Shown in pieces: positions 1 through 9,103 of a stretch of DNA of 64,000 nucleotides. The DNA is taken from the NCBI GenBank assembly GCA_937981995.1, contig CALJNC010000021.1, positions 1 to 64,000 of the forward strand. The letters are read 5' to 3'. A program made the translations under genes and the position numbers. The notes under the pieces are model-generated. The model saw only the letters and a list, made by a program, of their open reading frames with translations, ran no database searches and was not told the DNA's origin. Numbering within the stretch: the first letter of the stretch is position 1; each line of letters begins with the position of its first letter. The stretch is from an uncultured Chitinophagaceae bacterium. GTDB taxonomy: Bacteria; Bacteroidota; Bacteroidia; Chitinophagales; Chitinophagaceae.

Positions 1-1349
1 GCACTGCCCATAAGGAAATCTTTAGCTATGCTGTTATCAGCAGTAACTATACTTCCAACCAAAGAACCTTTGCCGAGTTTGGCGAGGCCAATGGCATCGT
101 CTAAATCTTTGTACGGCATAATGGTAGAGATGGGCCCAAAGGCTTCAATATTATGACAAGCTAATTTTTTATAAGGCGCATCATTTAAAAAGATGAGTGG
201 TTTTAAGAAAGCACCTTTTTCAGCATCGCCATCCAGCACTTCAAAACTTTCGTTCACATTACCAATAATCAATTCATTTTCTGCTTGTAGTTTTTCTACG
301 GCTTCTAAAACATCCTCTCGTTGGTCTGTTCCGGCGAGTGGTCCCATGCGGGTATTTTCATTCGTTGGGTTTCCAATAATATTTTTTTCTAATCGTGCAC
401 CTAAAGCATTTTTTACATTTTCGATTTGTTCTTCTGGTACAATCACTCTTCGAATGGCGGTACATTTTTGTCCGGCTTTTACCGTAATTTCTCGGGCTAC
501 TTCTTTAATGAAAATATCAAACTCTGGCATGTCAGGAGTTACATCTTTTCCTAGTACACAACAATTTAAACTATCGGCTTCCATGGTAAAAGGAACGCCT
601 GCTTCAGCTAATTGCGGTGTTGCTTTAAGCATATTACCTGTGGCTCTACTTCCCGTAAAGGTTACTACATCACCAAGCTGTACATGATCTAAAATTCCTC
701 TTGCACTTCCACAAACTAATTGCAAACATCCTTCGGGTAAAATACCGGACGCAATAATTTCTTTCACCACCGCTTCTGTAAGGTAAGAAGTAATAGTGGC
801 TGGTTTTACGATGGCCGGAACGCCCGCTAATAAATTCACAGCAATTTTTTCGAGCATACCCCATACTGGGAAATTGAATGCATTAATATGAATGGCTACA
901 CCATCCTTAGGAGTCATAATATGATGGCCTATAAAAGTTCCTTCTTTAGATAGGTTAGCTACTTGTCCTTCTAAGAAAAATGGCTCATTGGGAAACTGAC
1001 GACGTAAACTAGCATAGGTAAATAAATTTCCAATGCCACCTTCAATATCTATCCAACTGTCTACTTTGGTGGCGCCCGTTTGAAAACTAATGGTATAAAA
1101 ATCTCTTTTTTTGCTTTGTAAATGCAAGGCGAGTTTCTTGAGCATTAAGCCACGATCGTGAAAACCCATTTTGGCTAATTTTTCTCTTCCTTTGGTTCTA
1201 CCATAGTGCATCATAGCACCAAAATCTAAGCCCGTACTATTGGCACTATAAAGTGCTTCGCCCGTAGAGGCATTGAATAATGTTTTACCTTCTCCCGTGC
1301 CTTTTACCCATTTGCCTTCTGCGTAGTTTTCTAGTATTTGTATTGCCAT
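1..1349 (-). CDS. paaZ: PaaZ-type bifunctional oxepin-CoA hydrolase / aldehyde dehydrogenase (3' part cut by window edge)
   Basis: This is the N-terminal 449 residues of a PaaZ protein, and the rest lies beyond the left edge. In aerobic phenylacetate degradation PaaZ opens the oxepin-CoA ring (C-terminal MaoC-like hydratase domain, not in the window) and oxidises the resulting semialdehyde with NADP (N-terminal ALDH domain, seen here). I read an ATG start at 1349. The ALDH catalytic residues are visible: Glu257 in TMEADSLNCC and Cys296 in AGQKCTAIRR. The stretches TGATKVDSWIDIEGGIG and INAFNFPVWGMLEKIA are close to E. coli PaaZ. No other paa gene is visible, so pathway membership rests on family likeness. 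The alternative is a stand-alone PaaZ-like ALDH without the hydratase domain. Confidence 0.9.
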   Translation of the reverse strand, partial: MAIQILENYAEGKWVKGTGEGKTLFNASTGEALYSANSTGLDFGAMMHYGRTKGREKLAKMGFHDRGLMLKKLALHLQSKKRDFYTISFQTGATKVDSWIDIEGGIGNLFTYASLRRQFPNEPFFLEGQVANLSKEGTFIGHHIMTPKDGVAIHINAFNFPVWGMLEKIAVNLLAGVPAIVKPATITSYLTEAVVKEIIASGILPEGCLQLVCGSARGILDHVQLGDVVTFTGSRATGNMLKATPQLAEAGVPFTMEADSLNCCVLGKDVTPDMPEFDIFIKEVAREITVKAGQKCTAIRRVIVPEEQIENVKNALGARLEKNIIGNPTNENTRMGPLAGTDQREDVLEAVEKLQAENELIIGNVNESFEVLDGDAEKGAFLKPLIFLNDAPYKKLACHNIEAFGPISTIMPYKDLDDAIGLAKLGKGSLVGSIVTADNSIAKDFLMGS

Positions 1350-1466
1350 ATTTATATTTAATTTATTGAAACCTGCCTATCGTTAAATAGGGAATGCTAA
1401 GTTAACTATCAAATGGGAAATGATTGTGCTTAATAAAAGGAGTAAAAGATTTATATTGCAGCCTGA

Positions 1467-2354
1467 ATGGAGCGAAGTCATTTTATGGAAGCAGTGCAAA
1501 GCGCTGATATTTTAAAAGCACAAGCCAATAAGGATTGGAATGAGCTTGCAAGTGAGTATCCTTATGCTACTGTTGTACAACTTCTTCATTCTCAAAAAAA
1601 AGAAACCTTAAGCCAAGCTGAGAAAAAAAAGCTTTTGCTTCATTTTGATAATCCATTACATCTTTCTATAAAATTAGGAAAGCGATCAAAGGCTGCCGTG
1701 GCTGAGCATCCTAAACAAGTTGAAACTGAAGCGGTAGCTCCTAAGAAAAAAATGCGCCTGCAACCTACTGAACATCCTATTGAAAAAAAGGAAGAAGTGG
1801 TCGCTGAAAAAACAAAAGTAGTTGCTGAACCTATTACTGAAGTTGTACAAACCGAAGAAACCGGTAAGGATTTAAATGAGGGGAAGGATGTACTGCAACT
1901 TATAAATGAGCTGCCAGAAGAAAACCCAATACCGGCTAGTACAAAAGAAGATATTACGGAAGTAAAAGAAAGCGAAGAAAAAACGAACGAAGACCCTGGC
2001 GATTTGATGGTGATGATGAGTTTTACGGATTGGCTGCAATATTTTAAGGCTAAAAAGGAAAACGAAGAAGAGGATAAAAAGGGTAGAGATGCCATACGAT
2101 CGGCCTGGCAAAAGGAAAAACTAGCCGAAGCTATGGACGATGAAGAGGACGTAGTACCAGACGAAATATTTGAAAAAGCAATGAAATCAGTGTCTTTTGG
2201 TGATGGATTGGTCACCGAACCCTTGGCTGAACTATATGTACAGCAAGGGAAAACTGAAAAAGCTATTGAATTATATAAGAAATTAAGTTTGCTCAATCCT
2301 GAAAAAAGAACTTATTTTGCAAGCCGAATTAAAGATTTACATCTTTTAAAATAA
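1467..2354 (+). CDS. TPR-containing acidic protein upstream of secG
   Basis: The function is unknown. This 295-residue protein has a short conserved-looking N-terminus, a long Lys/Glu-rich low-complexity middle (about residues 75-215, probably disordered), a FTDWLQYFK motif near residue 187, and one clear tetratricopeptide repeat at about residues 248-282 (AELYVQQGKTEKAIELYKKLSLLNPEK). It has no signal peptide. Its stop lies 7 bases before secG, so the two are probably co-transcribed. A TATATTG box at 1452-1458 sits only 8 bases before the first ATG, so the ATG at 1485 (residue 7) is an alternative start. A role with the Sec machinery is only suggested by position. Confidence 0.8.
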   Translation: MERSHFMEAVQSADILKAQANKDWNELASEYPYATVVQLLHSQKKETLSQAEKKKLLLHFDNPLHLSIKLGKRSKAAVAEHPKQVETEAVAPKKKMRLQPTEHPIEKKEEVVAEKTKVVAEPITEVVQTEETGKDLNEGKDVLQLINELPEENPIPASTKEDITEVKESEEKTNEDPGDLMVMMSFTDWLQYFKAKKENEEEDKKGRDAIRSAWQKEKLAEAMDDEEDVVPDEIFEKAMKSVSFGDGLVTEPLAELYVQQGKTEKAIELYKKLSLLNPEKRTYFASRIKDLHLLK

Positions 2355-2361
2355 GATTTAC

Positions 2362-2841
2362 ATGAGCGCGATACTTTTAATATTAATAATCCTTATTTGC
2401 CTAGTGCTATCTTTCTTTGTATTGATACAAAACCCTAAAGGTGGTGGAATGGCTGGAACGTTTGGTGGTTTTGGTAACCAAGTAATGGGAGCCAAGCAAA
2501 GTGCCGAAGGTGTAGAAAAAGTAACCTGGTGGACTATGGGTGCTTTGGCAGCTGTAGTGCTAATTTCTTTTGTATTGATGGAAAAACCCATGAATTCAAA
2601 AGTAGGTAGCGAAGTAATCAATCCATTAAAAGCGAGTTCGGCACCTGTACAGGCGCCACCTACTCCTGCCCCTGCACCAGCAAACACAGCACCTGCTCAA
2701 CAGGGTGCTCCTGCTAATACGGCACCAGCAACAAGTGCTCCTGCTAATGCGGCACCAGCAACAAGTGCTCCTGCCTCATCCACAACTCCTGAACCTTCTG
2801 CTAGCGGAGAAGCGCCATTGCCTGCACCAGCAGGTGAGTAG
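2362..2841 (+). CDS. secG: Preprotein translocase subunit SecG with Ala/Pro/Thr-rich tail
   Basis: SecG is the small inner-membrane subunit of the SecYEG translocon. The family pattern is clear: an N-terminal membrane helix (about residues 3-22), the LIQNPKGGGMAGTFGG loop with GNQVMGAKQSAEGVEKVTWW, and a second membrane helix at about 58-75. A usual SecG ends soon after the second helix. Here the 159-residue protein carries about 70 extra residues built of Ala, Pro, Thr and Ser in imperfect repeats (APANTAPA, ATSAPA). The tail probably faces the periplasm and may be an unstructured spacer. The start ATG is 7 bases after the upstream TPR gene. Confidence 0.93.
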   Translation: MSAILLILIILICLVLSFFVLIQNPKGGGMAGTFGGFGNQVMGAKQSAEGVEKVTWWTMGALAAVVLISFVLMEKPMNSKVGSEVINPLKASSAPVQAPPTPAPAPANTAPAQQGAPANTAPATSAPANAAPATSAPASSTTPEPSASGEAPLPAPAGE

Positions 2842-2985
2842 TATGGCTACTTAGCTATAGATATTTCTTTTAGTGTAGTTTAAGTGTATTTTAAGCAAGA
2901 ATTAAGGCTTGATTATACAATGTTTCTTATTTGTTATTATTTAATGTATATGTTACTTGTTAACTATTAGTAAGATATGATTATT

Positions 2986-2993
2986 TATATTTG
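2986..2993 (+). promoter_or_regulatory. Bacteroidota-type -7 box for the giant T9SS protein
   Basis: TATATTTG is an exact match to the TAnnTTTG consensus of Bacteroidota primary-sigma promoters and lies 18 bases before the ATG at 3012. No TTG at the usual 17-23 base spacing was found; the nearest, at 2957-2959, is 26 bases away. The box overlaps the upstream in-frame TTG at 2991, which argues against starting the protein there. Confidence 0.6.
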
Positions 2994-3011
2994 CATTTGA
3001 AAATTTTACAA

Positions 3012-6000
3012 ATGAAAAAAATATTAATATTACTATTAGTTATTGTAACTCCATTTATTACCAATGCCCAAGTGCAATGGTATGCGGCTTCTGGTCCTAC
3101 TACCGAGGTTGTTGATATGAATGTATGTGGAGATACAACATTTTCAATTTATATATTGAACCCAACTACTACCACTTTATTAAATACTATAGTGGATATA
3201 GACTTACCAACGGGTGTAGAATATATAAGTGGGAGTGTAATTGAAACTACTACAGGTACAGGTTTGAAAAATGTGATAGAAAGTAATGTTACCAATTTAA
3301 ACATGCCTTTCTTTAGTTTTGATTCTATACCAGCAAATGAGTGGGTTTCGTTTACCTATCGCGTGCATACGCAATGTGGTGTAAGCGGAAATTCAGTTCC
3401 AATACCTGTAAATCTTAGTTTTAATGGAGGTACTGCTAGTCCGTTTGGATTAAATGCTGTAAATATTAATACAGCTACAATCAATATTGTAGGTGCTACT
3501 AATCAAAATTTTACAGGAGGAATAGGAACTAGCTATCAGCAAACGGTTACGTTGCGAAATGCAGGTCTTGGTTATTTAGATAGCCTTACATCTGATTTGG
3601 AAATAAAATTATTATTGAATAGTACTTCCTGTTTGACTATCTCTGCACCAGATAAAGGGACCTTGAGCGGTGATACGCTGATTCTTCCAAAGTCTTTAAT
3701 TGCCACTATAGGTGATAATGATGGGCGTTGGGAGAATAATGAAGATTTACAGGTTACTTATACTGTTACAGTAAATTGTTGTACAAATCTTACCAGAAAC
3801 ATTGTTGCAAATTGGGGATGTGATGGAAATATTTGTGAAACAACCAGTGCGTTTCCGAGTAATGTAATTATTCCCAATAATGTTCCGAACTTAAATGTAG
3901 ATATGCCAACTGTTGATGAGGAATATTGCTTTAATGGTGTTGATGGTATTGGAGGAACTGATACGGTATTCCAAACAGTGAGAATTATTAACTCAGGTAG
4001 TGGTGATGCCATTAATTTTCAATTAACGCTTTCTTCTTATATACCAGGAAGTGGATTGGGTGGTAATGTTATCGATACCTCTGGTTGGGTAATGAAAGAT
4101 GTCAATGGTAATGTTATTGGCTCTTTTACAAACTATACTCCTGAATCTACTACTTATCAAATTAAAACAACTGCTTGTGGTAATTCTTCGAGACGATATA
4201 ATATAAGAGCCTCGGCTACGGGTTTAACCATACCTGCTGGTGATACAGTGTATATCGAATTTCCTACTTACGCTGAGAATGTAAGTTGTTTCACAACTTG
4301 TCAAGGGAATTACCCTTGGATAAAATTTGCTTCGGCCTTAGATTATCAAGGACCTTGTGGAGTGACGAATTATACTAGAGCGATAAAAAATATTTTTAAT
4401 AAACGAATTGTTCTTTTAGATAATACTTCTGAAATGCCTACGGATTTATTCCCTGGTCAAACATTCAATCTTAATGTAGATTATTCTAGATATTCTACAG
4501 GAATGAAGGATAGCATAGATGGTCGTGCTTATTGGTTCGTGCCTTTAGCAGGTAAAGGATTAGCTATAAATGGAACGCCAACATTGGAGCGTTTAGGTGT
4601 AGCCTCTACGCCGGTGGCTAATTTACCTTACTTCATAAATAATGATACTCTTTTTGTAAAATTAGTAGGTAATACAAGTTATGCTGGAACGCAAATGGTT
4701 ATTCCTATGATTGCCTCTTGTGATGATGGTGGTGGAACAAAGACTATTAATTTCGGTCATTATACATGGTATGATTCAACCTGTATGAACCCTTCTGTAT
4801 ATCCAAGTCATTGTAACAGTAATACCTATACAATTCACTGTCCTATGCCTTGCCCTACGGGTGGAGCAACACCTCGTAAGTTTAGTCTTAAAAGAATAAA
4901 TTTAGGATTGGGAGATGATAATAATAATGGTCGACCAAGCGGTGTTATTGATTCTTCAAGAATTAATGTACAGCATTCTTTAAATGGAGATACTTTATTA
5001 GGTCTTTGGGAAATTTACGTAAACCCGAATGTTGAGCCTGCCAATCCAAACGTTGGACTAGATTTCCCATATACATTTATTGAAATGGACTTAGGAACAC
5101 CAAGTGGTGGTTTTAATACAGCAACTACTGCTTTAACGGCCTTGCCAAATGCAGAAGTAATAATTTATCCAAACGGTTCTACAACACCTTTGGCGCCATG
5201 TACGGTATCACCAACTGTAATTGGTCAGATAGCAACTTACGATTTAAGTAGTTGTAAATCTGCTTGGGTTGGAGGCGATAGTATAATTGTTAGCGCATTA
5301 TATATCGCCAATGCTTCATTAGATAATGGAGGATTTAAAAATTATGTAACGGATAACGATGTGTACTCTAGTTATACAGCAACTCCAGCACAAACTTATG
5401 CAACTGTAGATAGTATTAATGGTGAGCGTCATACATGTGATAGTTATAACGATTATCAGCAGATATACAACATGTATAGTAGTCACTTTACTAGAAATCC
5501 TCAGCCAAAAGCCATAACTGGATGTGATAATGAATTACAGTTTAATTTCAGAAGATATACTAATGTGCAGGCAGGTAACGTTTGGTTTCCTTACGAGTAT
5601 CGTTGGGTTGATGTGGTAGATACATTCTTTGTAAGAATCGATCCTTCTCTTGAATATCGTCCTGGTAGTGCGAGATTAAATGATGGTACAACGGGTGGAG
5701 CTAGCGCGAATGGAACAGTGATTCCTGATGCTAATGTGACTCGAGTGGGTAATTATTTAATATTTAGTAATTTAAAAAGCTTGTATACTCCGTTTGGTGG
5801 TAGTATTGTTCCGCAGGATGAAACTGAAAGCACAGCGCAACTTGCATTTAGTGTTGATCCTACCTGTGATGCGATTCCAGGCACCACTATTGCAACTAGA
5901 TTCACTGTAGCTGTTGCTGGAAATGGGATAAACATACCTGCGACATATAATCATGGATTCAGTTATGGAAATACTTTTCCTGGTGGAAATGCGGATAGTT

Positions 6001-8312
6001 CAGCTTTGGTAAACTTCCCTTATTCTGCTCCTCTTCCATTTACCACTGGAGGTGGAACAATATCCTTGTTTAATGACAGTGCGAGTTGGAATGTAGTATT
6101 GAATAATGGTTCTTCTGATTTAGATGCCATTAATTCTTGGATGTTTATTGAAACATTATCAGGAGGTAGTTTGAGTAACCTTTCTGTTAAACTGAATGGA
6201 ACCACAAGTATTGCCCAACAGTTGAATGGTTTGTATCAATTAGGAACTAATCTAAGATCAAGTTCTACGCCTTTTGAAATTTCAGGTAATTTAACTAATT
6301 GTGATACGGTTAGGCTTTTAGTACATACAGGCTACGATTGCACGGGTTATCCTTCAGCATTTGATAGTACCTTATGTTACGAAACAGATACTTTAATAGC
6401 GTATAGTTTCCCTACGGGTACTGATGCAGATTTCCAAGTAAATTGGAATGGTGGAAATAACACCGTAGCCTTTTGCGATACGTTTGATGTAGAACTTACA
6501 TTAAATAGCACTCAGCTAGGAGATATTTCTAAATTGGATAACTTCTGGTTGATACCTTTTGGTTTTAATTTAGATGCATCCAATATTGAAATTGAATACC
6601 CTGTAGGTACTGGTTACCGAACACCAACAGACCCAAATACAATAAGTGTACTGGGGCAGTTAATGACGATAGATTATAATTTGTTAGATGATTCTTTGGC
6701 CAATGGCTTATCAGGATCGTACGATACAACAACCAAAGCCTTAAAAATAAAAGTGCCACTTAGTACTTCATGTGGTGCTTCAAGTGGAGATCAGATTACG
6801 GTTATTTATAATTCACGATCAGCTTGTGGAGATGTCTTGCCTACCTTGGTTAAAGAGTCGCCGCCAATCGTATTTACAGAAGCTTCTATTCCTGGTTATA
6901 CAACTACACCAATTGGTCGTATGGATACAATAGGAGATTGTGCAACCACTAGTGCTTTTAATTTCTATGTAGATCTTGCAATTAATCAAGTAACTCAGCA
7001 AACGCAAGTTGGAGATAGTATTTTTGTAGTGGTGCCTCCTGGGGTAACTTATAATAGTTATAGTCCTACGGCTCCTGGTCAAACAGATCAACCAACGGTT
7101 GGACCTTTTGGTCCGGTAGATGTAGGGAACGGACAATTGAGATATAGTTGGCCAATGACACCTGGGTTAACTACAGGAGATTCTATTAAGTTTTACTTTG
7201 ATGTAAACTTTGATTATGCAAGTTTCCAAGGTTGTAGTCAGGCCTTTAGTGATTTTGTAATCACAACAGGTAGTGGTAGCCAAGTAGTTTGTGATGGGGA
7301 TACTTGTAGTGTATTATCAATTAATGGACGTACAACAAAAGGCTTAGAAGTTGATTTGCCTAAGCTTACTGCTAATCTTGTCAATGGCTATTGTGGCGTA
7401 TCTGGCGAAGGTCAATATGGAGTAGGTGGAGATTTGCAAATATGTAATGCAAGTAATTCTGATGTTCCGGCAAGTACGCAAACGACTGTTGAGTTTTTTG
7501 TAGATAGAGATGAAAGTCTAGACTATAGTACGGGAGATTCTTTAATACATGTAGAAACTACTACAGCAACAATTCCTGCAAATGGATGTATCACTATCAC
7601 AGGTCTTGATGTAGACTTACCAGATAGTCTTTCAGCTCGTCAAGGTATTGTAACTGTTATTAGAAGAAATCCTGGTGGTGCAAATCCTGAGCAATGTGTT
7701 TGTGATACAGCAACATCAAATAACTTCATTTGTAACGTTGTTTTACCTGTACATATCATTGATTTCTTTGGTAGTAGTTTACCAGGTGGTTCTAATGAGT
7801 TAGTTTGGAAAGTAACTGCAGAAGAAGATTTAAAAGAGTATAAGATATACAAAAGTGAAGATCAGCAAATATGGAGTATAGTAGGCACAGTAGGTGCTGA
7901 AAACATAAGTGGTCAAGAGCGCAGATTAAGTATGATAGACGATGCTCCTTTTGCCTCTACTTATTACAGATTACAAGTGGTAGACTTGAATGGTTCACAA
8001 TCTATCCATGGTAAGGTTGTGCATATTTTAAAATCAGCAGAGAGTGATAATGTAGCAATGGTTTATCCTAACCCTACTACTTCGGAATTAAACTTTGTAT
8101 ATGATATTGAAAGTGATAATGGCGAGCATTTCTTGCAATTAGAAATAGTTGATTTGTCAGGCAGAGTACTTCAATCATATGAAGCTAGTTTAACTGAATC
8201 AAATAATCGTATGCTTATCAATACTAAACTATTGGCTAGTGGAACTTATATCTTGCGTTATACAGATGCGGATACTGGTTACAGTGGTTTTGTAAAGTTT
8301 ACAAAGCAGTAA
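3012..8312 (+). CDS. Giant secreted surface protein with T9SS type A sorting domain
   Basis: The exact function is unknown. This is a 1766-residue exported protein. The ATG at 3012 gives a textbook signal peptide (MKKILILLLVIVTPFITNAQ, cleavage after Ala19); the longer reading from a TTG at 2991 overlaps the promoter. The body is Thr/Ser/Asn/Gly-rich with paired cysteines and many DUF11-like beta-sandwich stretches (for example NPTTTTLLNTIVDIDLPTG and VTLRNAGLGYLDSL), typical of large adhesin or sheath-like proteins. The last ~80 residues form a T9SS C-terminal signal: VYPNPTTSELNFVYD, LSGRVLQSYE, LASGTYILRY and a lysine-ending strand. It should be exported by Sec, then moved across the outer membrane by the PorU/PorV system. 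It is monocistronic, ending at a strong terminator. Confidence 0.9.
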   Translation: MKKILILLLVIVTPFITNAQVQWYAASGPTTEVVDMNVCGDTTFSIYILNPTTTTLLNTIVDIDLPTGVEYISGSVIETTTGTGLKNVIESNVTNLNMPFFSFDSIPANEWVSFTYRVHTQCGVSGNSVPIPVNLSFNGGTASPFGLNAVNINTATINIVGATNQNFTGGIGTSYQQTVTLRNAGLGYLDSLTSDLEIKLLLNSTSCLTISAPDKGTLSGDTLILPKSLIATIGDNDGRWENNEDLQVTYTVTVNCCTNLTRNIVANWGCDGNICETTSAFPSNVIIPNNVPNLNVDMPTVDEEYCFNGVDGIGGTDTVFQTVRIINSGSGDAINFQLTLSSYIPGSGLGGNVIDTSGWVMKDVNGNVIGSFTNYTPESTTYQIKTTACGNSSRRYNIRASATGLTIPAGDTVYIEFPTYAENVSCFTTCQGNYPWIKFASALDYQGPCGVTNYTRAIKNIFNKRIVLLDNTSEMPTDLFPGQTFNLNVDYSRYSTGMKDSIDGRAYWFVPLAGKGLAINGTPTLERLGVASTPVANLPYFINNDTLFVKLVGNTSYAGTQMVIPMIASCDDGGGTKTINFGHYTWYDSTCMNPSVYPSHCNSNTYTIHCPMPCPTGGATPRKFSLKRINLGLGDDNNNGRPSGVIDSSRINVQHSLNGDTLLGLWEIYVNPNVEPANPNVGLDFPYTFIEMDLGTPSGGFNTATTALTALPNAEVIIYPNGSTTPLAPCTVSPTVIGQIATYDLSSCKSAWVGGDSIIVSALYIANASLDNGGFKNYVTDNDVYSSYTATPAQTYATVDSINGERHTCDSYNDYQQIYNMYSSHFTRNPQPKAITGCDNELQFNFRRYTNVQAGNVWFPYEYRWVDVVDTFFVRIDPSLEYRPGSARLNDGTTGGASANGTVIPDANVTRVGNYLIFSNLKSLYTPFGGSIVPQDETESTAQLAFSVDPTCDAIPGTTIATRFTVAVAGNGINIPATYNHGFSYGNTFPGGNADSSALVNFPYSAPLPFTTGGGTISLFNDSASWNVVLNNGSSDLDAINSWMFIETLSGGSLSNLSVKLNGTTSIAQQLNGLYQLGTNLRSSSTPFEISGNLTNCDTVRLLVHTGYDCTGYPSAFDSTLCYETDTLIAYSFPTGTDADFQVNWNGGNNTVAFCDTFDVELTLNSTQLGDISKLDNFWLIPFGFNLDASNIEIEYPVGTGYRTPTDPNTISVLGQLMTIDYNLLDDSLANGLSGSYDTTTKALKIKVPLSTSCGASSGDQITVIYNSRSACGDVLPTLVKESPPIVFTEASIPGYTTTPIGRMDTIGDCATTSAFNFYVDLAINQVTQQTQVGDSIFVVVPPGVTYNSYSPTAPGQTDQPTVGPFGPVDVGNGQLRYSWPMTPGLTTGDSIKFYFDVNFDYASFQGCSQAFSDFVITTGSGSQVVCDGDTCSVLSINGRTTKGLEVDLPKLTANLVNGYCGVSGEGQYGVGGDLQICNASNSDVPASTQTTVEFFVDRDESLDYSTGDSLIHVETTTATIPANGCITITGLDVDLPDSLSARQGIVTVIRRNPGGANPEQCVCDTATSNNFICNVVLPVHIIDFFGSSLPGGSNELVWKVTAEEDLKEYKIYKSEDQQIWSIVGTVGAENISGQERRLSMIDDAPFASTYYRLQVVDLNGSQSIHGKVVHILKSAESDNVAMVYPNPTTSELNFVYDIESDNGEHFLQLEIVDLSGRVLQSYEASLTESNNRMLINTKLLASGTYILRYTDADTGYSGFVKFTKQ

Positions 8313-8330
8313 ACTGATTTATTATATTTT

Positions 8331-8359
8331 AAAGCCCACCTTCATTCAAGGTGGGCTTT
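8331..8359 (+). terminator. Intrinsic terminator after the giant T9SS protein
   Basis: A 12-bp perfect stem (AAAGCCCACCTT paired with AAGGTGGGCTTT) with a 5-base loop CATTC starts 18 bases after the stop at 8312. The A-rich left arm and T-rich right arm could make it work on either strand. Confidence 0.9.
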
Positions 8360-8388
8360 GTTGTACATAAGGTTTACCTTAGCAACAC

Positions 8389-8913
8389 TTGTCAGAAATT
8401 AAGGTTCAATACTATAAGTCTCCGTTTGGAGAATTAATACTTGGTTCTTTTGAAAATAAACTTTGTCTGTGTGATTGGAAACATAGGAAAAGCAGAAGCT
8501 CAATAGATAAACGTATTTGTAAATTTTTTGACACTCAATATAAAGAAGCTACTAGCCGAGTAAGTGATAAAGCTAAAAAACAATTAGAAGAGTATTTTGA
8601 TAGTAAGAGAACTGATTTTGATATTCCTTTGACTTTGGCCGGCAGTGTTTTTCAAAAAAGTGTTTGGCAGGAGCTACTAAAGATTCCTTATGGTAAGACA
8701 ACCACCTATAAAAAACTGTCTGCAAAATTGCAAAATGAAGGTGCTATACGCGCTATAGCAAGTGCTAATGGGGCTAATGCCTTATCTATTATTATTCCTT
8801 GTCATAGGGTCATAGGTACTAATGGTAAACTGGTAGGATACGCTGGTGGCATACCAGCCAAAAGAAAGTTGCTTCAATTGGAAGGTTCTCACGCTCAACT
8901 CACACTTTTTTAG
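8389..8913 (+). CDS. ogt: Methylated-DNA--[protein]-cysteine S-methyltransferase
   Basis: A suicidal DNA repair protein that removes the alkyl group from O6-alkylguanine onto its own cysteine. Its 174 residues match the usual Ogt length. The active-site motif IIPCHRVIG places the acceptor at Cys138. The DNA-binding helix-turn-helix precedes it (SVWQELLKIPYGKTTTYKKL, RAIASANGAN), followed by GYAGGIPAKRKLLQLE. The start is a TTG at 8389; no in-frame ATG lies between it and the conserved N-terminal part, so TTG is the best choice. It sits just downstream of a terminator and is probably transcribed alone. There is no Ada-like regulatory domain. Confidence 0.93.
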   Translation: MSEIKVQYYKSPFGELILGSFENKLCLCDWKHRKSRSSIDKRICKFFDTQYKEATSRVSDKAKKQLEEYFDSKRTDFDIPLTLAGSVFQKSVWQELLKIPYGKTTTYKKLSAKLQNEGAIRAIASANGANALSIIIPCHRVIGTNGKLVGYAGGIPAKRKLLQLEGSHAQLTLF

Positions 8914-9103
8914 CAATGCAGCTTTTAAGCAGGTTTTGTTAAGAGTTTAGTGCGTTTTATCAACCCAATTAGCTCAATACTCACAAGAATATACACTAAT
9001 TAAGATAGTACTCACATCTTATGCACGATTTAGATTTTGGGTAGAATATGTGTCTTATTTAATGACGGCAAAGAAGTATTTTCACGCTAAATTAGGATAG
9101 AAC

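Noticed and set aside
1640-2296. 218-residue minus-strand ORF opposite the TPR gene
   Set aside because: Ser/Phe-rich translation typical of the antisense of a Lys/Glu-rich gene; no start context or family likeness.
6819-7136. 105-residue minus-strand ORF inside the giant T9SS gene
   Set aside because: Lies wholly within a convincing long gene and has no recognisable domain; shadow frame.
8914-9103. Search of the 190-base gap before smc for a tRNA or small RNA
   Set aside because: No cloverleaf, strong hairpin or long reading frame was found by eye.
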